Both the position numbers and the translations under genes were made by a program. 64,000 nt of DNA from Carya illinoinensis. Its lineage: Eukaryota > Streptophyta > Magnoliopsida > Fagales > Juglandaceae. Shown piece by piece: positions 24,464-37,224 of the stretch. The notes under the pieces were generated by a model. The model was not told the origin of the DNA and made no database searches. It saw only the letters and a list, made by a program, of their open reading frames with translations. The stretch lies in contig NC_056766.1 in assembly GCF_018687715.1 (NCBI RefSeq), positions 17,471,001 through 17,535,000 on the forward strand, in the 5' to 3' direction. The first letter of the stretch is position 1; each line of letters starts with the position of its first letter.

Positions 24464-24834
24464 GTCATCGGGTACTTTTTTATGTTGGTGATTTTGTTTG
24501 GGCTGTATTAACTCGTGATCGTTTTCCTGTTGGCGAGTATAATAAGCTTAAGGATCGGAAGATCGGACCTTGTGAGGTAGTGCAGAAGATCAATGATAAT
24601 GCTTAGAGGTTGCGCCTTCCCAGTCACTTGAAGACTTTTGATGTATTTAATGTGAAGCACCTAAGTCCTTGTTTTGTAGATTCTAATGATACTACTCTGA
24701 ACTCGAGGATGAGTTCTTTCCAATCTGGGGAGACTGATGCAGGGGGATCTGAGACAGATGATGCTGAGCTGTTTGATTGCACCTTGATGGTGCTGAGATA
24801 CCTTGAGTTGGCAGATCAGCGCAAAGGCGGGATT
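24464..24834 (+). pseudogene. Chromovirus pol 3' end, extra copy
   Basis: This is the C-terminal end of a Ty3/gypsy polyprotein (VGDFVWAVLTRDRFPVGEY, LPSHLKTFDVFNVKHLSPCF), matching 52,104-52,473 almost base for base. It has an in-frame TAG at 24,604-24,606, shared with the other copy at 52,243-52,245. It sits immediately upstream of the left LTR, where host DNA should be. It is therefore the tail of a second element sharing this LTR. Confidence 0.8.
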
Positions 24835-26875
24835 TGATTGTGATATGTTCCTAATTGGGGCCGTTTTGAGTGCGTTTCAGTCTTTTGGCCATAACTTTGG
24901 CTACGAGCGTCGGAATCGCGCATAAGACCCCAATTCAGAAAGCTCTTTTCGGTGCGCACGCTAGTTAGATTGAGCATGGCTGCGCGTGCCCTTCTTTCAA
25001 CCTCATATTCTACTATTTTTTTCTCCGAATCACTAGTTTTAGTTATTATTTACTATTTATGGTAATATTTCGTTTGTTTGTTAGGAAGTCATTTTAAACC
25101 TAATTTGGGTCGGATTTTTTGTAGATTACTTATTTTATTTTGAATTCCAATTTGGAGTGATTTCTGGGATTTTTCTATTTCTAGCAAAATTCGGATTGCT
25201 GGTTTGATAGATGGTTGCCCCTCCTTGAAGTTCTGATTGAGGAGGAGAGAGAAGTTCTGCCCCCTCTCTAAAAAGCAAACAAACCGTTTTCAGCGCCGTT
25301 GAGGGAGGTGGGAGCCTCGGCTCCTCCCTCCCTCCCCCCCATCCTCCTTCCCTCCTCCCTTTAGTTTTGTTCCTTTGTCTTCCTGTTTTTCTTTTTTTCG
25401 GCTGTTGTTTTGGCTCGTTTTTGGTTTTATCAGTCGGTCCTTGCGATTGTGGTGGTTAGCTCTTCTCCCCTAGCTCCGGTGTCTTCCCTGGAGCGAGGAT
25501 CACCGGTAAGAGCCCCGACCAACCCAGCAAGGTGGCGCATTACAGAGGGGGCGTGAGCAACCCTGCGAGGAGGCGCTTTGCAGTGGGGAGTACGGCGAGG
25601 GAGAAACAGACAGGAGGAACTGGACGGGTGAGAAGCTAGACTATTCGTGTGACGCAAGGCTGACGGCTTGGGCTATGGTGGGGCGGGGATACGGCAGGGT
25701 GGCTCGTCGGCAGGGTGGCTTGATACTCTGTTTTCGTAACAGAGTGCTGGGTTTCGCACGATGGGGCTGCTGGTTTACTCTTCTGTTTCTGGTCGACGGT
25801 TTTGAGGGGCTTATCCAGGCATCGGGGGTCTTCCCGTGCCTTGTGGTGATCGGTAGCAGCGGCGCTGCACAGGAATAGAGAAGAAGAAGGGGCGGCGGAT
25901 GTAGCGAGGAAACCCTAGTCCGATCCTTAGGAGCCTCTTCTGTTAGCGGGTCAGGCCCCGACGATGATGGGTCATGGGCCTAGGCTGGGCCCTCTGCTTT
26001 GCACAGCCTTTTCTGGTTTTTGTTGTTCTGTATTTGTTTTTAATTATGTTTTAGGTTTTATATATAGTGTACTGCCTAGAGTCCCACTCCTTCTTAAAAG
26101 GAATGTGGGTTTTGTCCTACTCCTCTTTTAGAGGAATGTAGGTTTGGGTACTCTTCCTCCATGGGAGGAGAGAGTGTGGTGTACCTCTCTTCTTCGGAAG
26201 AGAGGTCGTTTATCTCTGTTTATCAGAGAGCTTTCTCTTTTGACCGCTGTCAAGAGAGGAGGTATAGAAGTTTTAGACACTGTCCGTCACAAAGAAATTT
26301 GTTGACGGGGGAGCTCCTGAGCAGATGCGTTAGTTGGTTTATGGTCTGGTTTTTCCAGTTTGTTAAGTCACAGTTGTAACTTCGACTACGAATATATGCA
26401 GTGAAGTATTTCCTATCAAAAAAAAAAAAAAAGAAAGCTCTTTTCGGTGCGCACGCTAGTTAGATTGAGCATGGCTACGCGTGCCCTTCTTTCAACCTCA
26501 TATTCTACTATTTTTTTCTCTGAATCACTAGTTTTAGTTATTTTTTACTATTTATGGTAATATTTCGTTTGTTTGTTAGGAAGTCATTTTAAACTTGATT
26601 TGGGTCGGATTTTTTGTAGATTACTTATTTTATTTTGAATTCCAATTTGGAGTGATTTCTGGGATTTTTCTATTTCTAGCAAAATTCGGATAAACATGAT
26701 TTTTGGCTATAACAGTCCGGCTTGTGGACTGATTTTCATTATTGCTTGATTTGATAATATTCAGTTAAACCCTAGAGATTTTTCTCTATGTGTTTTTGGC
26801 AATTTTCTCCTCTTCTTCCTGTCAATCATCTGTTGGAACTAGCCTGCAGAATAATCGCTATTCTGTTTGGCGTCA
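24835..26875 (+). repeat. Chromovirus left LTR with internal insertion
   Basis: It starts TGATTGTGATATG after GGCGGGATT and ends near GGCGTCA, two bases before the primer site. Removing the 1,235-bp insertion and one copy of its flanking duplication leaves about 546 bp, close to the 536 bp of the right LTR. Confidence 0.75.
25197..26431 (+). mobile_element. Poly(A)-tailed non-LTR-like insertion with about 260-bp duplication
   Basis: A 1.24-kb insert ends CCTATCAAAAAAAAAAAAAAA. The host LTR segment 24,937-25,196 is repeated directly after it at 26,432-26,691. I count about five differences in 260 bp. These two copies share many bases that the right LTR lacks, so the duplication arose in this LTR after the element inserted. 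The insert has a GC-rich 5' part (25,280-25,990) and short repeats of AGAGGAATGT / AAAGGAATGT type near 26,090-26,150. There is no RT frame. The tail fits LINE-type target-primed insertion. The duplication length does not fit the usual range. Confidence 0.65.
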
Positions 26876-26877
26876 GT

Positions 26878-26889
26878 TGGTATCAGAGC
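26878..26889 (+). other. Primer-binding site of chromovirus
   Basis: TGGTATCAGAGC, the initiator tRNA-Met complement, lies two bases after the likely LTR end and fixes the element's plus orientation. Confidence 0.9.
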
Positions 26890-26923
26890 TTCAACATCTT
26901 CCTGGGAAATTTCATCAGTTTCA

Positions 26924-27398
26924 ATGGCTAGTGGTCGTGGTCGTCGTGGGTAGGTTCCAAATGAGGAAGCCCAACGCCTTGATCGCAGCGTTTAGGATGC
27001 AATGATTGAGGATTTGTAGAGGCAAGTTGCAGAATTAACCCAATGCCTGGTGGTGCAGGATTTCGAGGATCGTGAGGCCTCTGATCAAGATTCTAATTCC
27101 ACTTTGGAAAACCCATATCACAATCGTGCTCTATTCCGAGAGCACTGTGGTCGGGAAGAGCATCATGGAGACCTCAGTTTTCAGGTCGGTCTACTCAAGT
27201 TTTCTGGTACGTTACAGGCTGAGGGATTCGTTGATGGGATTAACGAAGTGGAGCATATATTTGATTATAGGGAAGTCCCCGATCGTGTGAAAGTGAAATT
27301 GATCGCCATCAAACTCAAGGGCAGAGCATCTGCATGGTGGGAGCAGTTGCGACGTTCACGAGACAGGCAGGGCAAGGCCAAGATCACTGATTTACGAC
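26924..27398 (+). pseudogene. Chromovirus gag, truncated
   Basis: Capsid-type Gag of an LTR retrotransposon. The start is taken at ATG 26,924 (MASGRGRRG). In-frame TAGs follow at 26,951 and about 27,017. The recognisable core is LLKFSGTLQAEGFVDGINEV then KGRASAWWEQLRR, the plant gypsy Gag signature. Just after AKIT (about 27,390) the frame passes into sequence preceding RT. The rest of Gag, the CCHC knuckle and the protease are therefore deleted. Confidence 0.8.
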
Positions 27399-28686
27399 GT
27401 GGTCTATGCTTTAATACCTTGCGAGAATAGTGCAGTAGACGTGGATACAGATTTACGAGTAGAGGTGCAGCGGCTGCTAGCAGAGTTCTCTGACTTGATG
27501 CCAGAGGATCTTCCTCCTAGGCTACCGCCTATGAGGGATATTCAGCATCAAAGTGACCTTGTTCCTGGGTCAAGTTTGCCAAATCGACCAACATATCACC
27601 TCAGTCCCAAAGAGGCTAAAGAGTTGCGACGATAGGTGGTAAAGTTATTGGAGAGGGGCTATATCCAAGAGAGTATGAGCTCATGTGCCATCCCTACCCT
27701 GCTAGTGCCAAAGAAAGATGGTTCTTGGCGTATTTGTGTTGACAGCCGAGCAATCAACAGAATTACAGTGAAGTATCAGTTTCCAATCCCCTGCCTGGAT
27801 GATATGTTGGATTAGCTATCCGGTTTTAAGGTCTTCTCAAAAATTGACCTTAAAAGCGGATACCACCAGATTAGCATAAGGCCTGGAGATGAGTGGAAGA
27901 CGGCGTTTAAGATGCAACACGAGTTGTATGAGTGGATGGTCATGCCTTTTGGGCTATCCAATGCGCCCAGCATGTTCATGAGATTTATGCATCAAGTCTT
28001 GTGGCCTTTTATGGGGAAATTCATTGTAGTTTACTTCAATGATATCCTCATTTATAGTCCGACGTGGGCTTCACACTTCGATCACCTCCATGCTGTTTTT
28101 GAGATGCTGAAAACGGAGTGCCTATTTGTCAATCAGAAGAATTGTTCTTTCTTCACTACTTCTGTGACTTTTCTTGGTTTGTTGTGTCTACTGATGGTGT
28201 TCATGCAGATCAGTCATAGATAGATGCAGTCTTGGAGTGGCCCAGACCAAGGACCTTACATCACATCCGAATTTTCCATAGATTGGCATCTTTCTACCTC
28301 CGGTTCATTAGAAATTTCAGCACTCTGATTGCCCTTATCACCGAGTGCCTCAAGGGGCATGATTTCCAGTGATCTGAGGAGGCAGAGGCCAGTTTTCAAC
28401 TAGTCAAGTAGAAGATGACCGAGGCACCAGCTTTGGCACTCCTTGATTTTGACAAGGTGTTCGAGGTAAATTGTGATGCATCTGGCGTTAGAATTGGTGG
28501 TGTTCTAAGTTAGTCAGGGCTTCCGGTTGCTTTTTTCAATGAGAAGCTATCGGGATCCAAGAAAAATTATTCCACTTATGACTTGGAGTTCTATACCAAT
28601 GTTCAGTCCCTGAAGCATTGGCGTCACTAACTAGTACAGAGGGAGTTCATTCTGTTTACTGATCATGAGGCCCTGAAGTACATCAA
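27399..28686 (+). pseudogene. Chromovirus reverse transcriptase region, decayed
   Basis: Linker and RT of a Ty3/gypsy pol. Seen in order: LPPRLPPMRDIQHQ (about 27,510), [17 protein letters not shown] (about 27,710), [12 protein letters not shown] (about 27,840), [15 protein letters not shown] (about 27,945), and the active-site region [11 protein letters not shown] at about 28,026. The usual first catalytic Asp of the FDD/VDD motif is Asn here (codon 28,038-28,040). In-frame TAGs at 27,633 and about 27,814 and a break after 28,200 confirm decay. RNase H begins at about 28,460 (CDASGV) with a TAG shortly after. Confidence 0.85.
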
Positions 28687-29643
28687 TGGCCAACACAAGG
28701 TGAGTAGACGGCATGCCAAGTGGGTGGCATACTTGCAAGAGTTCACCTTTACGCTGAGGCACCAAGCAGAGAGTCTGAACCGCGTTGTAGATGCCCTGAG
28801 TCATCGTACCTTACTCCTCACCACCATGTGTACCAAAGTTGCAGGCTTTGAGACTTTCACAGATATGTATGCAGCTGATCCTTCCTTTGGAAGGATATTT
28901 CAGGAGGTAACTAATGGTCACCGTCATGATTTTGTTTTGCATAATGGGTATATGTTTCGTGGATTACAGTTGTGCATTCCAGATTGTTCTTTGAGATAGC
29001 AAATTATAAGTGAGCTTCATAATGAGGGACACTTTGGCTGAGATAAGACATTGGCCCTTATCTCTTCTGACTTTTATTGGCCTAAGTTGACTAGTGATGT
29101 GGCCCATTATGTGGATTGTTGTTATGTGTGTCAGCGGTCTAAGGGAGTTCTCACCAATGCGGGCTTGTACACTCCCTTACCTGTTCCTAAAGCTCTTTGG
29201 TTCGATGTTAGCATGGATTTTGTATTGGGCTTACCTCGCACCCAAAGGGCCTCAGGTTCTATCTTTTTTGTGGTTGACAGGTTTTCCAAGATGGCCCATT
29301 TTGTAGCTTGCAGGAAGACTATGGATGCTATCCGGATTGCCCATCTTTATTTCAGGGAGATTGTGCGTTTACATAGTGTTCCTCGAGCCATCACTTCAGA
29401 TCATGATACCAAGTTCATCAGTCATTTCTGGAAGAGCCTGTGGGGGAAACTTGGAACACGGTTGAATTTTAATAGCGCCTACCACCCCCAGATGGATGGC
29501 CAGACCGAGGTTTTGAACCAGAGTTTGGGCAACCTTTTTTTGAGGTGTTTGGCATCAACTAAACCAAAGCAGTGGGATTTGGCATTGCCTCAAGCAGAAT
29601 TTTAAAAAAACAGAACCACAGGCTTAAGCCCATTTGAGATTGT
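28687..29643 (+). pseudogene. Chromovirus RNase H end and integrase, split by insertion
   Basis: The RNase H tail (VVDALSHR) is followed by an integrase zinc-binding region (H-H near 29,010-29,045 and C-C as CCYVCQR at about 29,115). The catalytic core runs from about 29,200: Asp in MDFVLGLPRT, Asp in ITSDHDTKF and Glu in DGQTEVLN are all present. There is an in-frame TAG near 28,997 and a frame break near 29,600. The frame is interrupted at 29,643 by the Athila-like element and continues at 51,933 (YGQNPSGVLDL). Confidence 0.85.
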
Positions 29644-31928
29644 TGTTGCGCCTAAACTTTGACTCAAATTAATGAATCAAAAATTTAGTGCAGTTTTACC
29701 TACAAGTATACAGGTGTTGTAGTATCTTACAGGATCGAATCCACAGGGATTGACTTTTGTGATAAAGAAAATAAATTCAGACAATAAAATGAAATTACTA
29801 AAAGAAACGTGCAATCAAATGAAGATTGATAAAATAACTGACTCAAACTAAAATGATAAAATGAATTGATATGGAAAAAGACTAAGGTTTCGAGGATCCG
29901 TTTAATAATTTATGATATTGTTTCCAATTGATTTATTTCAATTAAACTAGAATAATGATTCTGTTTAATTGGAAGATTTAACATTTAAGATCAAGAAAAA
30001 AAATCGCTTATGATTGAGCGTGAACGATTGATGATTAAAACATTCACAAATCAATTTGAATACCATAGGGATTCTTCAAGCATTCACTGTATTCAAAAAT
30101 CACAATGAATCAAGATGAGTGTATAGATAATCAAAATATCCAATAAAATCCTTCAATCGATCAAGCTCGTAGAATAAATTTTACGTGGATCCAAAAACAA
30201 TATTTAAATCATTAAACTTCACCTCTAACCTTAGTATGGAAATTTAGCCAATCATATTTATTATAAGTGCTATAGAAATCATATAAATATTATTCATTAG
30301 AAAACTAAAATGAAATACAAGAAATTCTAGGCAACAATTTAGAAACAACAAAATTTAGAATCTAGTCAACGTCGAAAGAATAAAGGTCACGACGTTACTA
30401 AAATGCATAAAACAGAAATTGAAACTAAAAGAAATTCATCAAGAAGAAGCTACAGCCCCACCAGATGCCAAACGAAAAAACATGAAGAAGCAAAAATAAA
30501 ACTCCAACCACTTCAACTCCATGTTAAACTCAAGCACCAATCTCCTCATGTTCCTCTCTCCACCAAAATAAATCCCATCCGATTAGATTACTCCAGCCGG
30601 CTCCCTTCAAATCCATCCCCCACATCAACTTCTTTTCACATCAACCCCAAAGAAAATTTGGAAACTCCTTATACGTCTCCCTCTACCTAGCCAAATATCC
30701 CAAACCGACCAACACCCTGCCCTTAACTACCAACCAAATGACCAACACCTCACTCAAACCCAAGCACGGCATTTTCCCTTCACTTCCCTACACGTCCCTC
30801 TCTACCCACGTAACCCTCTCACTCACGTAACCTTCTCACTCTACACCCACCGATTGCTCCCCTTTTTATCTCTATTTACGTCCAGCAATATATATATATC
30901 TGCTTCTAGTCAGTCCAAACTCCCTCCTCCAATCACAATTCCTTTTTCTTTCAATCACCACTGATTTTCCTACACTTTTCTCTCAATTCCAGCTGACCGA
31001 TTGCACACTTTCTTCTTTCAACTTTTGCACCCACCGACTCCCTCTCTTTTCTCTTTTCGTCCAGCAATATATTTATATATTAAGTCGGCACCAAACTTCC
31101 CCCAACCACAATTCACTTCAGCCGACTTCTCTTGTTGAATATGGCACTCTACATCAAGCACAACACTTCTCTTATCTTTTCTCTTCACAAGTCAAGCACG
31201 ACATTTCTTTTCTTCATCCAGCAATATATTTATGGCACTCCAACCGACTTCTCTTATCTCTTCTCTTCACCTTTTCAATTTTTGCCGTCCAGCCACACAC
31301 ATATATAGATATATATATATATCTTTAGATGGCTGCCTCAAGTTGGTGCTGCCCTTCCTCCAAGTCAAGTAATGCACGCAATCTATCTACTCCACTCAAA
31401 CCCCCTCTTCCTCCAATCAAATTAACCAGCCAAATTCCATCTTCAATTCACACTTGGTTGAAAACTCAAGCATGTCTTCACACTTCAAACGGCTTCTCTT
31501 CCAATCCATCACATGTTCCTTACCTTAATTTAGCTGCACCAACTGATGAAAGTTAAGCCAAACAAGCAGCTGCCCAATTACGTCCTTCCTTCTCTTCATT
31601 CCTCTCAATTAATATGCACTTTTGGTCAAAAGTTCCAACCGGATCTCATTTGAATTTTATTTAAACTGAAAATAAGAAGAAAGAAATAACAAAAATAAAT
31701 TAAAAGAAAAATAGATTATCAAAAACAGACTATATATGTGAGGAAATATTGTCACATTAAATCATAATTATAAAATTAAGCATAAACATGATATCAATAA
31801 ATTAAAAATCACAACTCGTATTTATGCTTAAAAATCATTTTTCCATCTAAAACCAATAATAGTGTCACGAAGAATTTAAAATACATTGGTTTTAAATAGC
31901 TAAAACATGCAATATTTCAGCTCAATCA
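29644..31928 (-). repeat. 3' LTR of outer Athila-like element
   Basis: 2,285 bp pairing with 49,639-51,927. It is C/A-rich on the plus strand between 30,400 and 31,600 with several TATATATA stretches (30,888; 31,305). The 75-codon frame at 31,329-31,556 recurs in the other LTR at 51,324-51,551 but has no recognisable domain. The minus-strand polypurine tract (GTTGGGGGGGTG) abuts its inner edge. Confidence 0.9.
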
Positions 31929-33085
31929 CACCCCCCCAACTAGCTTTTTGCGAATCCTTGAGCAAAATAGTGAAAATTAATTGAGATGAACATTACATAA
32001 AGCTCGAAATTCAAACATAATTCTGAATTCTCACAAAAAATTGATTCGTGACTACTCAACACCAGAAGTTGTTTCCACAAGGAAAGTCCCAACAATTGTT
32101 CACATAGAATTGGGGCAAATGTCTTAGAACTCAGATATGTGTGTGTGGCTAAACCTCTGTATGTTCCTCACTAATAAACATGATTTATCATAGGATTTTT
32201 CAACCTTAAGATTAATCATTATTGATTCTAACTACCTCAAAGCCTAAGGGACTAGCAGTTTTCACGCCAACTCTGTTTAAAGGTTGAACATTCAACCCCC
32301 AAAGTTTTGAGTAACTGTTTCTAGCCCTTTATTCAGGAAAAATTACATGATTTTTTTTTTCAATTTCTTTCTTTCTTTCTTTCATTCTTTCTTTTTTTCT
32401 TTTTTATTTTTATTTTTATAAGGCTCGGTAGTCCTGCAGTTTACTTCTCCTATTTTAAATCAATGAACATTAATGAAGAACACTACAAGTGTAAGCATGT
32501 GCAAAATGTTCTTTCAAAACTTGGCCTTCATTCTATACAAATCAAACTAATTCTCATTTTTGTAAATATCGCATCCCGGTGTTTCAAGTCACTCCTCAAC
32601 AAAATATGATGCATCATAAGTCATGTTCTATGCTTAAGGTTGAAAATAAATCTTTACAAAATAATTCCACTCAACTACTTCACCAAGATACTCAAATTTC
32701 ACAAAAATGCCAGAAGTGTGTTAATCATTTATGTTTCAATGCACCTCACAAATTTTTTTTTTTAATTTTTATTTGATTGATTTTTTTTTTTTTAGGTACT
32801 AATAAATTTTCAACAGAAAACCCTCCCCCCAACTAAATGTGACATTGTCCTCAATGTTCAGCAATTGAATGTTCGATGATGTATGCTATACAGGTATGAA
32901 TTGGAGCAAGATAAACACTGTAGAACATATATTGAGACGAAAATGATTAAACAAAGAGGAAAGAATTCACCTGAGATATTCGAGCACACATAAGGAGTAG
33001 ATTTCTGTCAAAGTTAAAAACACAAAAGGCAAAAGAAAGAAAAACAAAACAAACAAATACGGTATATACAATGAGGAATCAGAAA
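31929..33085 (-). other. Non-coding stretch between pol and 3' LTR (outer element)
   Basis: 1.16 kb without a coding frame. It holds the polypurine tract at its left edge, a T/C-rich tract (32,347-32,430), T-runs at 32,750-32,793 and a second CCCTCCCCCCAACTA block at 32,820. In intact Athila elements an env-like gene can occupy this place; none is present. Confidence 0.7.
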
Positions 33086-36000
33086 CTAATTCTGATAAGT
33101 AGGATCCTCCAGAGTAGTGGACTCAACCTCTGGAGTAAAATCATCCAAAAATGGTTTCAACCTTTGTCCATTAACTTTAAAAACATTACCATTCTCTGGA
33201 TTTTCTATCTCAACAGCCCCAAAAAGATAAACAGTTTTTACAACAAAGGGGCCGATCCATCGGAATTGAAGCTTGCCAGGAAATAAATGGAGCCTTGAAT
33301 TATACAACAAAACTTTTTGGGAAGGCTCAAAAGATTTTCGAAAAATATTTTTGTCATGAAAAATTTTCATTCTCTCCTTGGCAATGCGAGAGTTTTCGTA
33401 AGCTTCATTCTTGATTTCCTTTAACTTATTAAGCTGAAACTTATGAAGAGAGCAAGCTTTATCCACATCAAAATTAAATCGCTTGATTGCCCAATAAGCT
33501 TTGTGTTCCAATTCCACAGGTAAGTGACATGCCTTTCCAAAAATGAGTCGATATGGGGACATACCAATGGGGGTTTTAAAAGCAATACGGTATGCCCAAA
33601 GTGCGTCGGTTAGTCGTAAAGACCAATCTTTGCGACTTGGGTTAACCGTCTTTTCTAAAAATTTTTTGATCTCCCGATTAGATACCTCAACTTGGCCACT
33701 TGTTTGTGGATGATAAGGGGTAGCAACCTTATGAGTAATACCATATTTTCGCATTAAGGCCTCGAAAGGTTTATTACAAAAATGTTTACCCCCATCATTG
33801 ATAATGGCTCGAGGTGTTCCAAACCTTGATAAAATATTTTCTTTCAAAAATTTCAGTACCACTTTGTGATCATTGTTTTTGCATGGAACAACTTCATTAA
33901 TCCATTTGGACACATAATCCACAACTACCAAAATGTAGAGATTGCCAAAGGAAACTGGGAAGGGTCCCATGAAGTCGATGCCCCGACAATCAAATATTTC
34001 AACAACCAAAATTGGATTTAATGGCATCATACTCCGGCAGGTAATACCTCCCAACTTTTGACAACGCTCACAAGTTTTACAAAATTCATGGGTGTCCTTG
34101 AAAATGGTAGGCCAATAGAAACCACATTGCAAAATTTTAAAAGCAGTTTTCTTTCCAGAAAAATGGCCACCACATGCCCCAGAGTGACAAAAAGATATCA
34201 CACTTTGAAATTCGTTATTGGGAACACATCGTCTAATTATCTGATCTGGGCAATACTTGAACAGATATGGATCATCCCAAAAGAATTTTCTTACCTCCAC
34301 AAAAAATTTCCTCTTATCTTGTTGAGTCCAAATGTGAGGAATTTCACCTGTAGCAAGAAAATTAGCAATGTCAGCATACCATGGCACTTGAGATATACCA
34401 AAAAGTTGCTCATCTGGAAATGTGTCTTTAATAGGAACTGTCTCTATGGAATCTGAAAGAACAAGTCTAGACAGATGATCAACAACAACATTCTCAACTC
34501 CTTTTTTATCTTTGATTATCAGATCAAATTCTTGCAGCAAAAGGATCCATCTAAGCAACCTGGGCTTTGCATCTTTTTACACTAAAAGGTACTTTAACGC
34601 AGCATGATCAGTAAAGATGACAATTTGAGATCCAATCAAATAAGAGCAAAATTTGTCAAGTGCAAAAATTACTGCAAGTAGCTCTTTTTCAGTTGTTGAA
34701 TAATTCATTTGAGCACTGTTTAAAGTTCTACTTGCATAATAAATAACACAAGGCTTTTTGTCCTTACGTTGGCCCAACACAGCTCCAACAGCATAATCAC
34801 TAGCATCACACATAATTTCAAATGGTAAATTCCAATCAGGGGATCGCATAATTGGGGCTGAAATCAACATACCTTTTAGCTTTGTAAAAGCAAACTCACA
34901 ATCATCAGTCCACACAAAAGAATTTTCCTTTGACAATAAATTGCACAAAGGTCCAGAAATTGTGCTGAAGCCTTTGATGAACCTCCTGTAAAAACCTGCA
35001 TGACCTAGAAAAGATCTGATATCCCTGATATTCTTTGGGATGGGCAATTTAGAAATTAATTCAATTTTGGCCTTGTCCACTTCAAAACCTTGAGAAGAAA
35101 CAATGTGACCAAGAACAATCTCTTGAGTGACCATAAAATGACACTTCTCCCAGTTTAAAATCAAATTCTTTTCTTGCATCTAATCAACACTCTTTCCAAA
35201 TGAGTCAAACATTCATCAAATGAATCACCAAAAATAGAAAAATCATTCATGAATATTTCAACGAAACGCTCTACCATGTCACTGAATATGCTCATCATGC
35301 ATTGTTGAAATGTAGCAGGAGCATTACAAAGTCCGAATGGCATCCTTCGATATGCAAAGGTACCAAATGGACATGTAAAAGTGGTCTTTTCCTGATCTTC
35401 AGGAGCAATCTCAATTTGGTTATATCCAGAATAACCATCTAGGAAGCAATAAAATTTATGGCCCGCTACACGTTCAATGATTTGATCCATGAATGGTAGG
35501 GGAAAATGATCCTTTCTGGTGACAGAATTCAGTTTTCTGTAGTCAATGCACATATGCCAACCAGTAGTAACTCTAGTTGGGATCAATTCATTATCAGCAT
35601 TCTTAACTACAGTCACACCAGATTTCTTGGGTACCACCTGCGTGGGACTAACCCATTTGCTGTCAGAAATAGGGTAAATGATCCCTACATCCAGAAGTTT
35701 TAACACCTCCGCTCTGACAACCTCTTTCATGTTGGGGTTCAGTCTACACTGCATTTCTATAGAGGGTTTAGAATTGTCCTCTAGATAAATCCTGTGGGTA
35801 CAAATCAAAGGACTGATACCTTTGATATCAGCTATGGTCCATCTTATTGCTTCTTTGTGTTCAATGAGAATACCAATCAATTTGCTCTCCTGAATTTCAT
35901 CCAATTTTGATGAAATGACCACTGGTAATGTCTCCGCTTGACCTAAAAATACATATTTGAGATCAACAGGTAGAGGTTTCAAGTCGAGTTTTGGTGTTTG

Positions 36001-37219
36001 CACACTTGAAGGGAGAGACACGACATCATGAGGCGGTAATTCCTCAAAACGTGTTCTCCATTTATCAGTGTCCATTATAGGAGTAGATTCTAGCAAAAAA
36101 TTCCTAGATGCAAGCACAGAATCATCATCAAAATTTGTACCATGAACCAAACAAGCCTCAAGTGGGTCAGAAAAACTTGACAAATCAAATTTATTTTGAA
36201 CAAGAGTTTGGATTAGATTTACATGCACATCATCATCATCACCAGGTTGTTTACAAATATTGAAAATATTCAACTCCAAAGTCATGTTGCCAAAAGATAT
36301 TATCATCACACCACTCCTACAATTTATTAAAGCATTTGAGGTCGCAAGGAACGGCCTATCCAAAATTATAGGAATTTGAGTGCAAACATCAAAGACAAGT
36401 TCTGTGTCCAAAACAATGAAATCCATTGGGAAATAAAATTTGCCTACTTGAACTAGCACATCCTCAACTATCCCTCTCGGTATTTTAATTGAACAGTCAG
36501 CAAGTTGGAGTGTTACCTTGGTGGGTTTAAGTTCACCAAGACCTAACTGCTCATATACCGAGTAGGGTAGGAGGTTAACACTAGCTCTGAGGTCAAGTAA
36601 AGCTTTTTCAATTTTAAAATTTCCAATCACGCAGGAAATTGTTGGACAACCCTCGTCTTTGTACTTAGGAAGAGAATTGTTCTGGAGGATGGCGCTTACC
36701 TGCTCAGTGAGAAAAGCCTTCTTCTGCACCTTCATCGTACGCTTCACTGTGCATAAATCTTTCAAAAATTTAGCATACGATGGAATTTGTTTGATTGCAT
36801 CTAACAAAGGAATGTTGATTTTTACTTGTTTGAAAATTTCAAGAATATCAGCATTTTGAACTAACTTGTGAGAATGTTGCAATCTTTGGAGAAATGGAGC
36901 AGGTATTGGGGCTTTTACAGGCACATCCAATTCAACATTCTCAAGTTCACCATCACTCTTGGAATTTAAAGAGTTGTTGGTCTCATCAACTTTCATTGTT
37001 GAAATACTCTTATCAATTATTTTTCCACTGCGTAGAGTGGTGATGGACTTGACATGTTCAAATTTTGAATCAGAGGGATTTGAATTTCTTACCTCAAATT
37101 TACCTTTGGGATTTGGCTGAGGTTGAGCAGGAAACTTACCCTTTTCTTGAGCATGCAATGCAGAGGTTAAGTCGCTAATAGAACTTCTCATCTCAGTAAT
37201 GGCCTGCATTGTCTGAGTG
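33086..37219 (-). pseudogene. Athila-like gag end-protease-RT-RNase H-integrase (outer element)
   Basis: Single polyprotein, read right to left. Gag tail to about 37,120. Protease around 36,600-36,300 (ALLDLRASVNLLPYSVY; the DLG/DSG-type motif reads DLR here). RT around 35,800-35,200 ([38 protein letters not shown], active site FMNDFSIFG near 35,245 with Asn for Asp). RNase H around 34,850-34,580 ([24 protein letters not shown]). Integrase from about 34,250 (zinc-binding HSGACGGH and [37 protein letters not shown]). The second integrase Asp context reads IND instead of ISD. Lesions: frameshift near 35,165 and in-frame TAA at 34,577-34,579. The frame appears to begin at 37,443 only because it reads into the inner LTR. 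Confidence 0.9.
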
Positions 37220-37224
37220 TTGAT

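Noticed and set aside
31329..31556. 75-codon frame conserved in both outer LTRs (also 51,324-51,551)
   Set aside because: Same argument: LTR copies are sisters. The composition is that of the C-rich LTR and no domain is seen.
34058..34456. 132-codon plus-strand frame
   Set aside because: Antisense shadow of the outer element's integrase and RNase H region.
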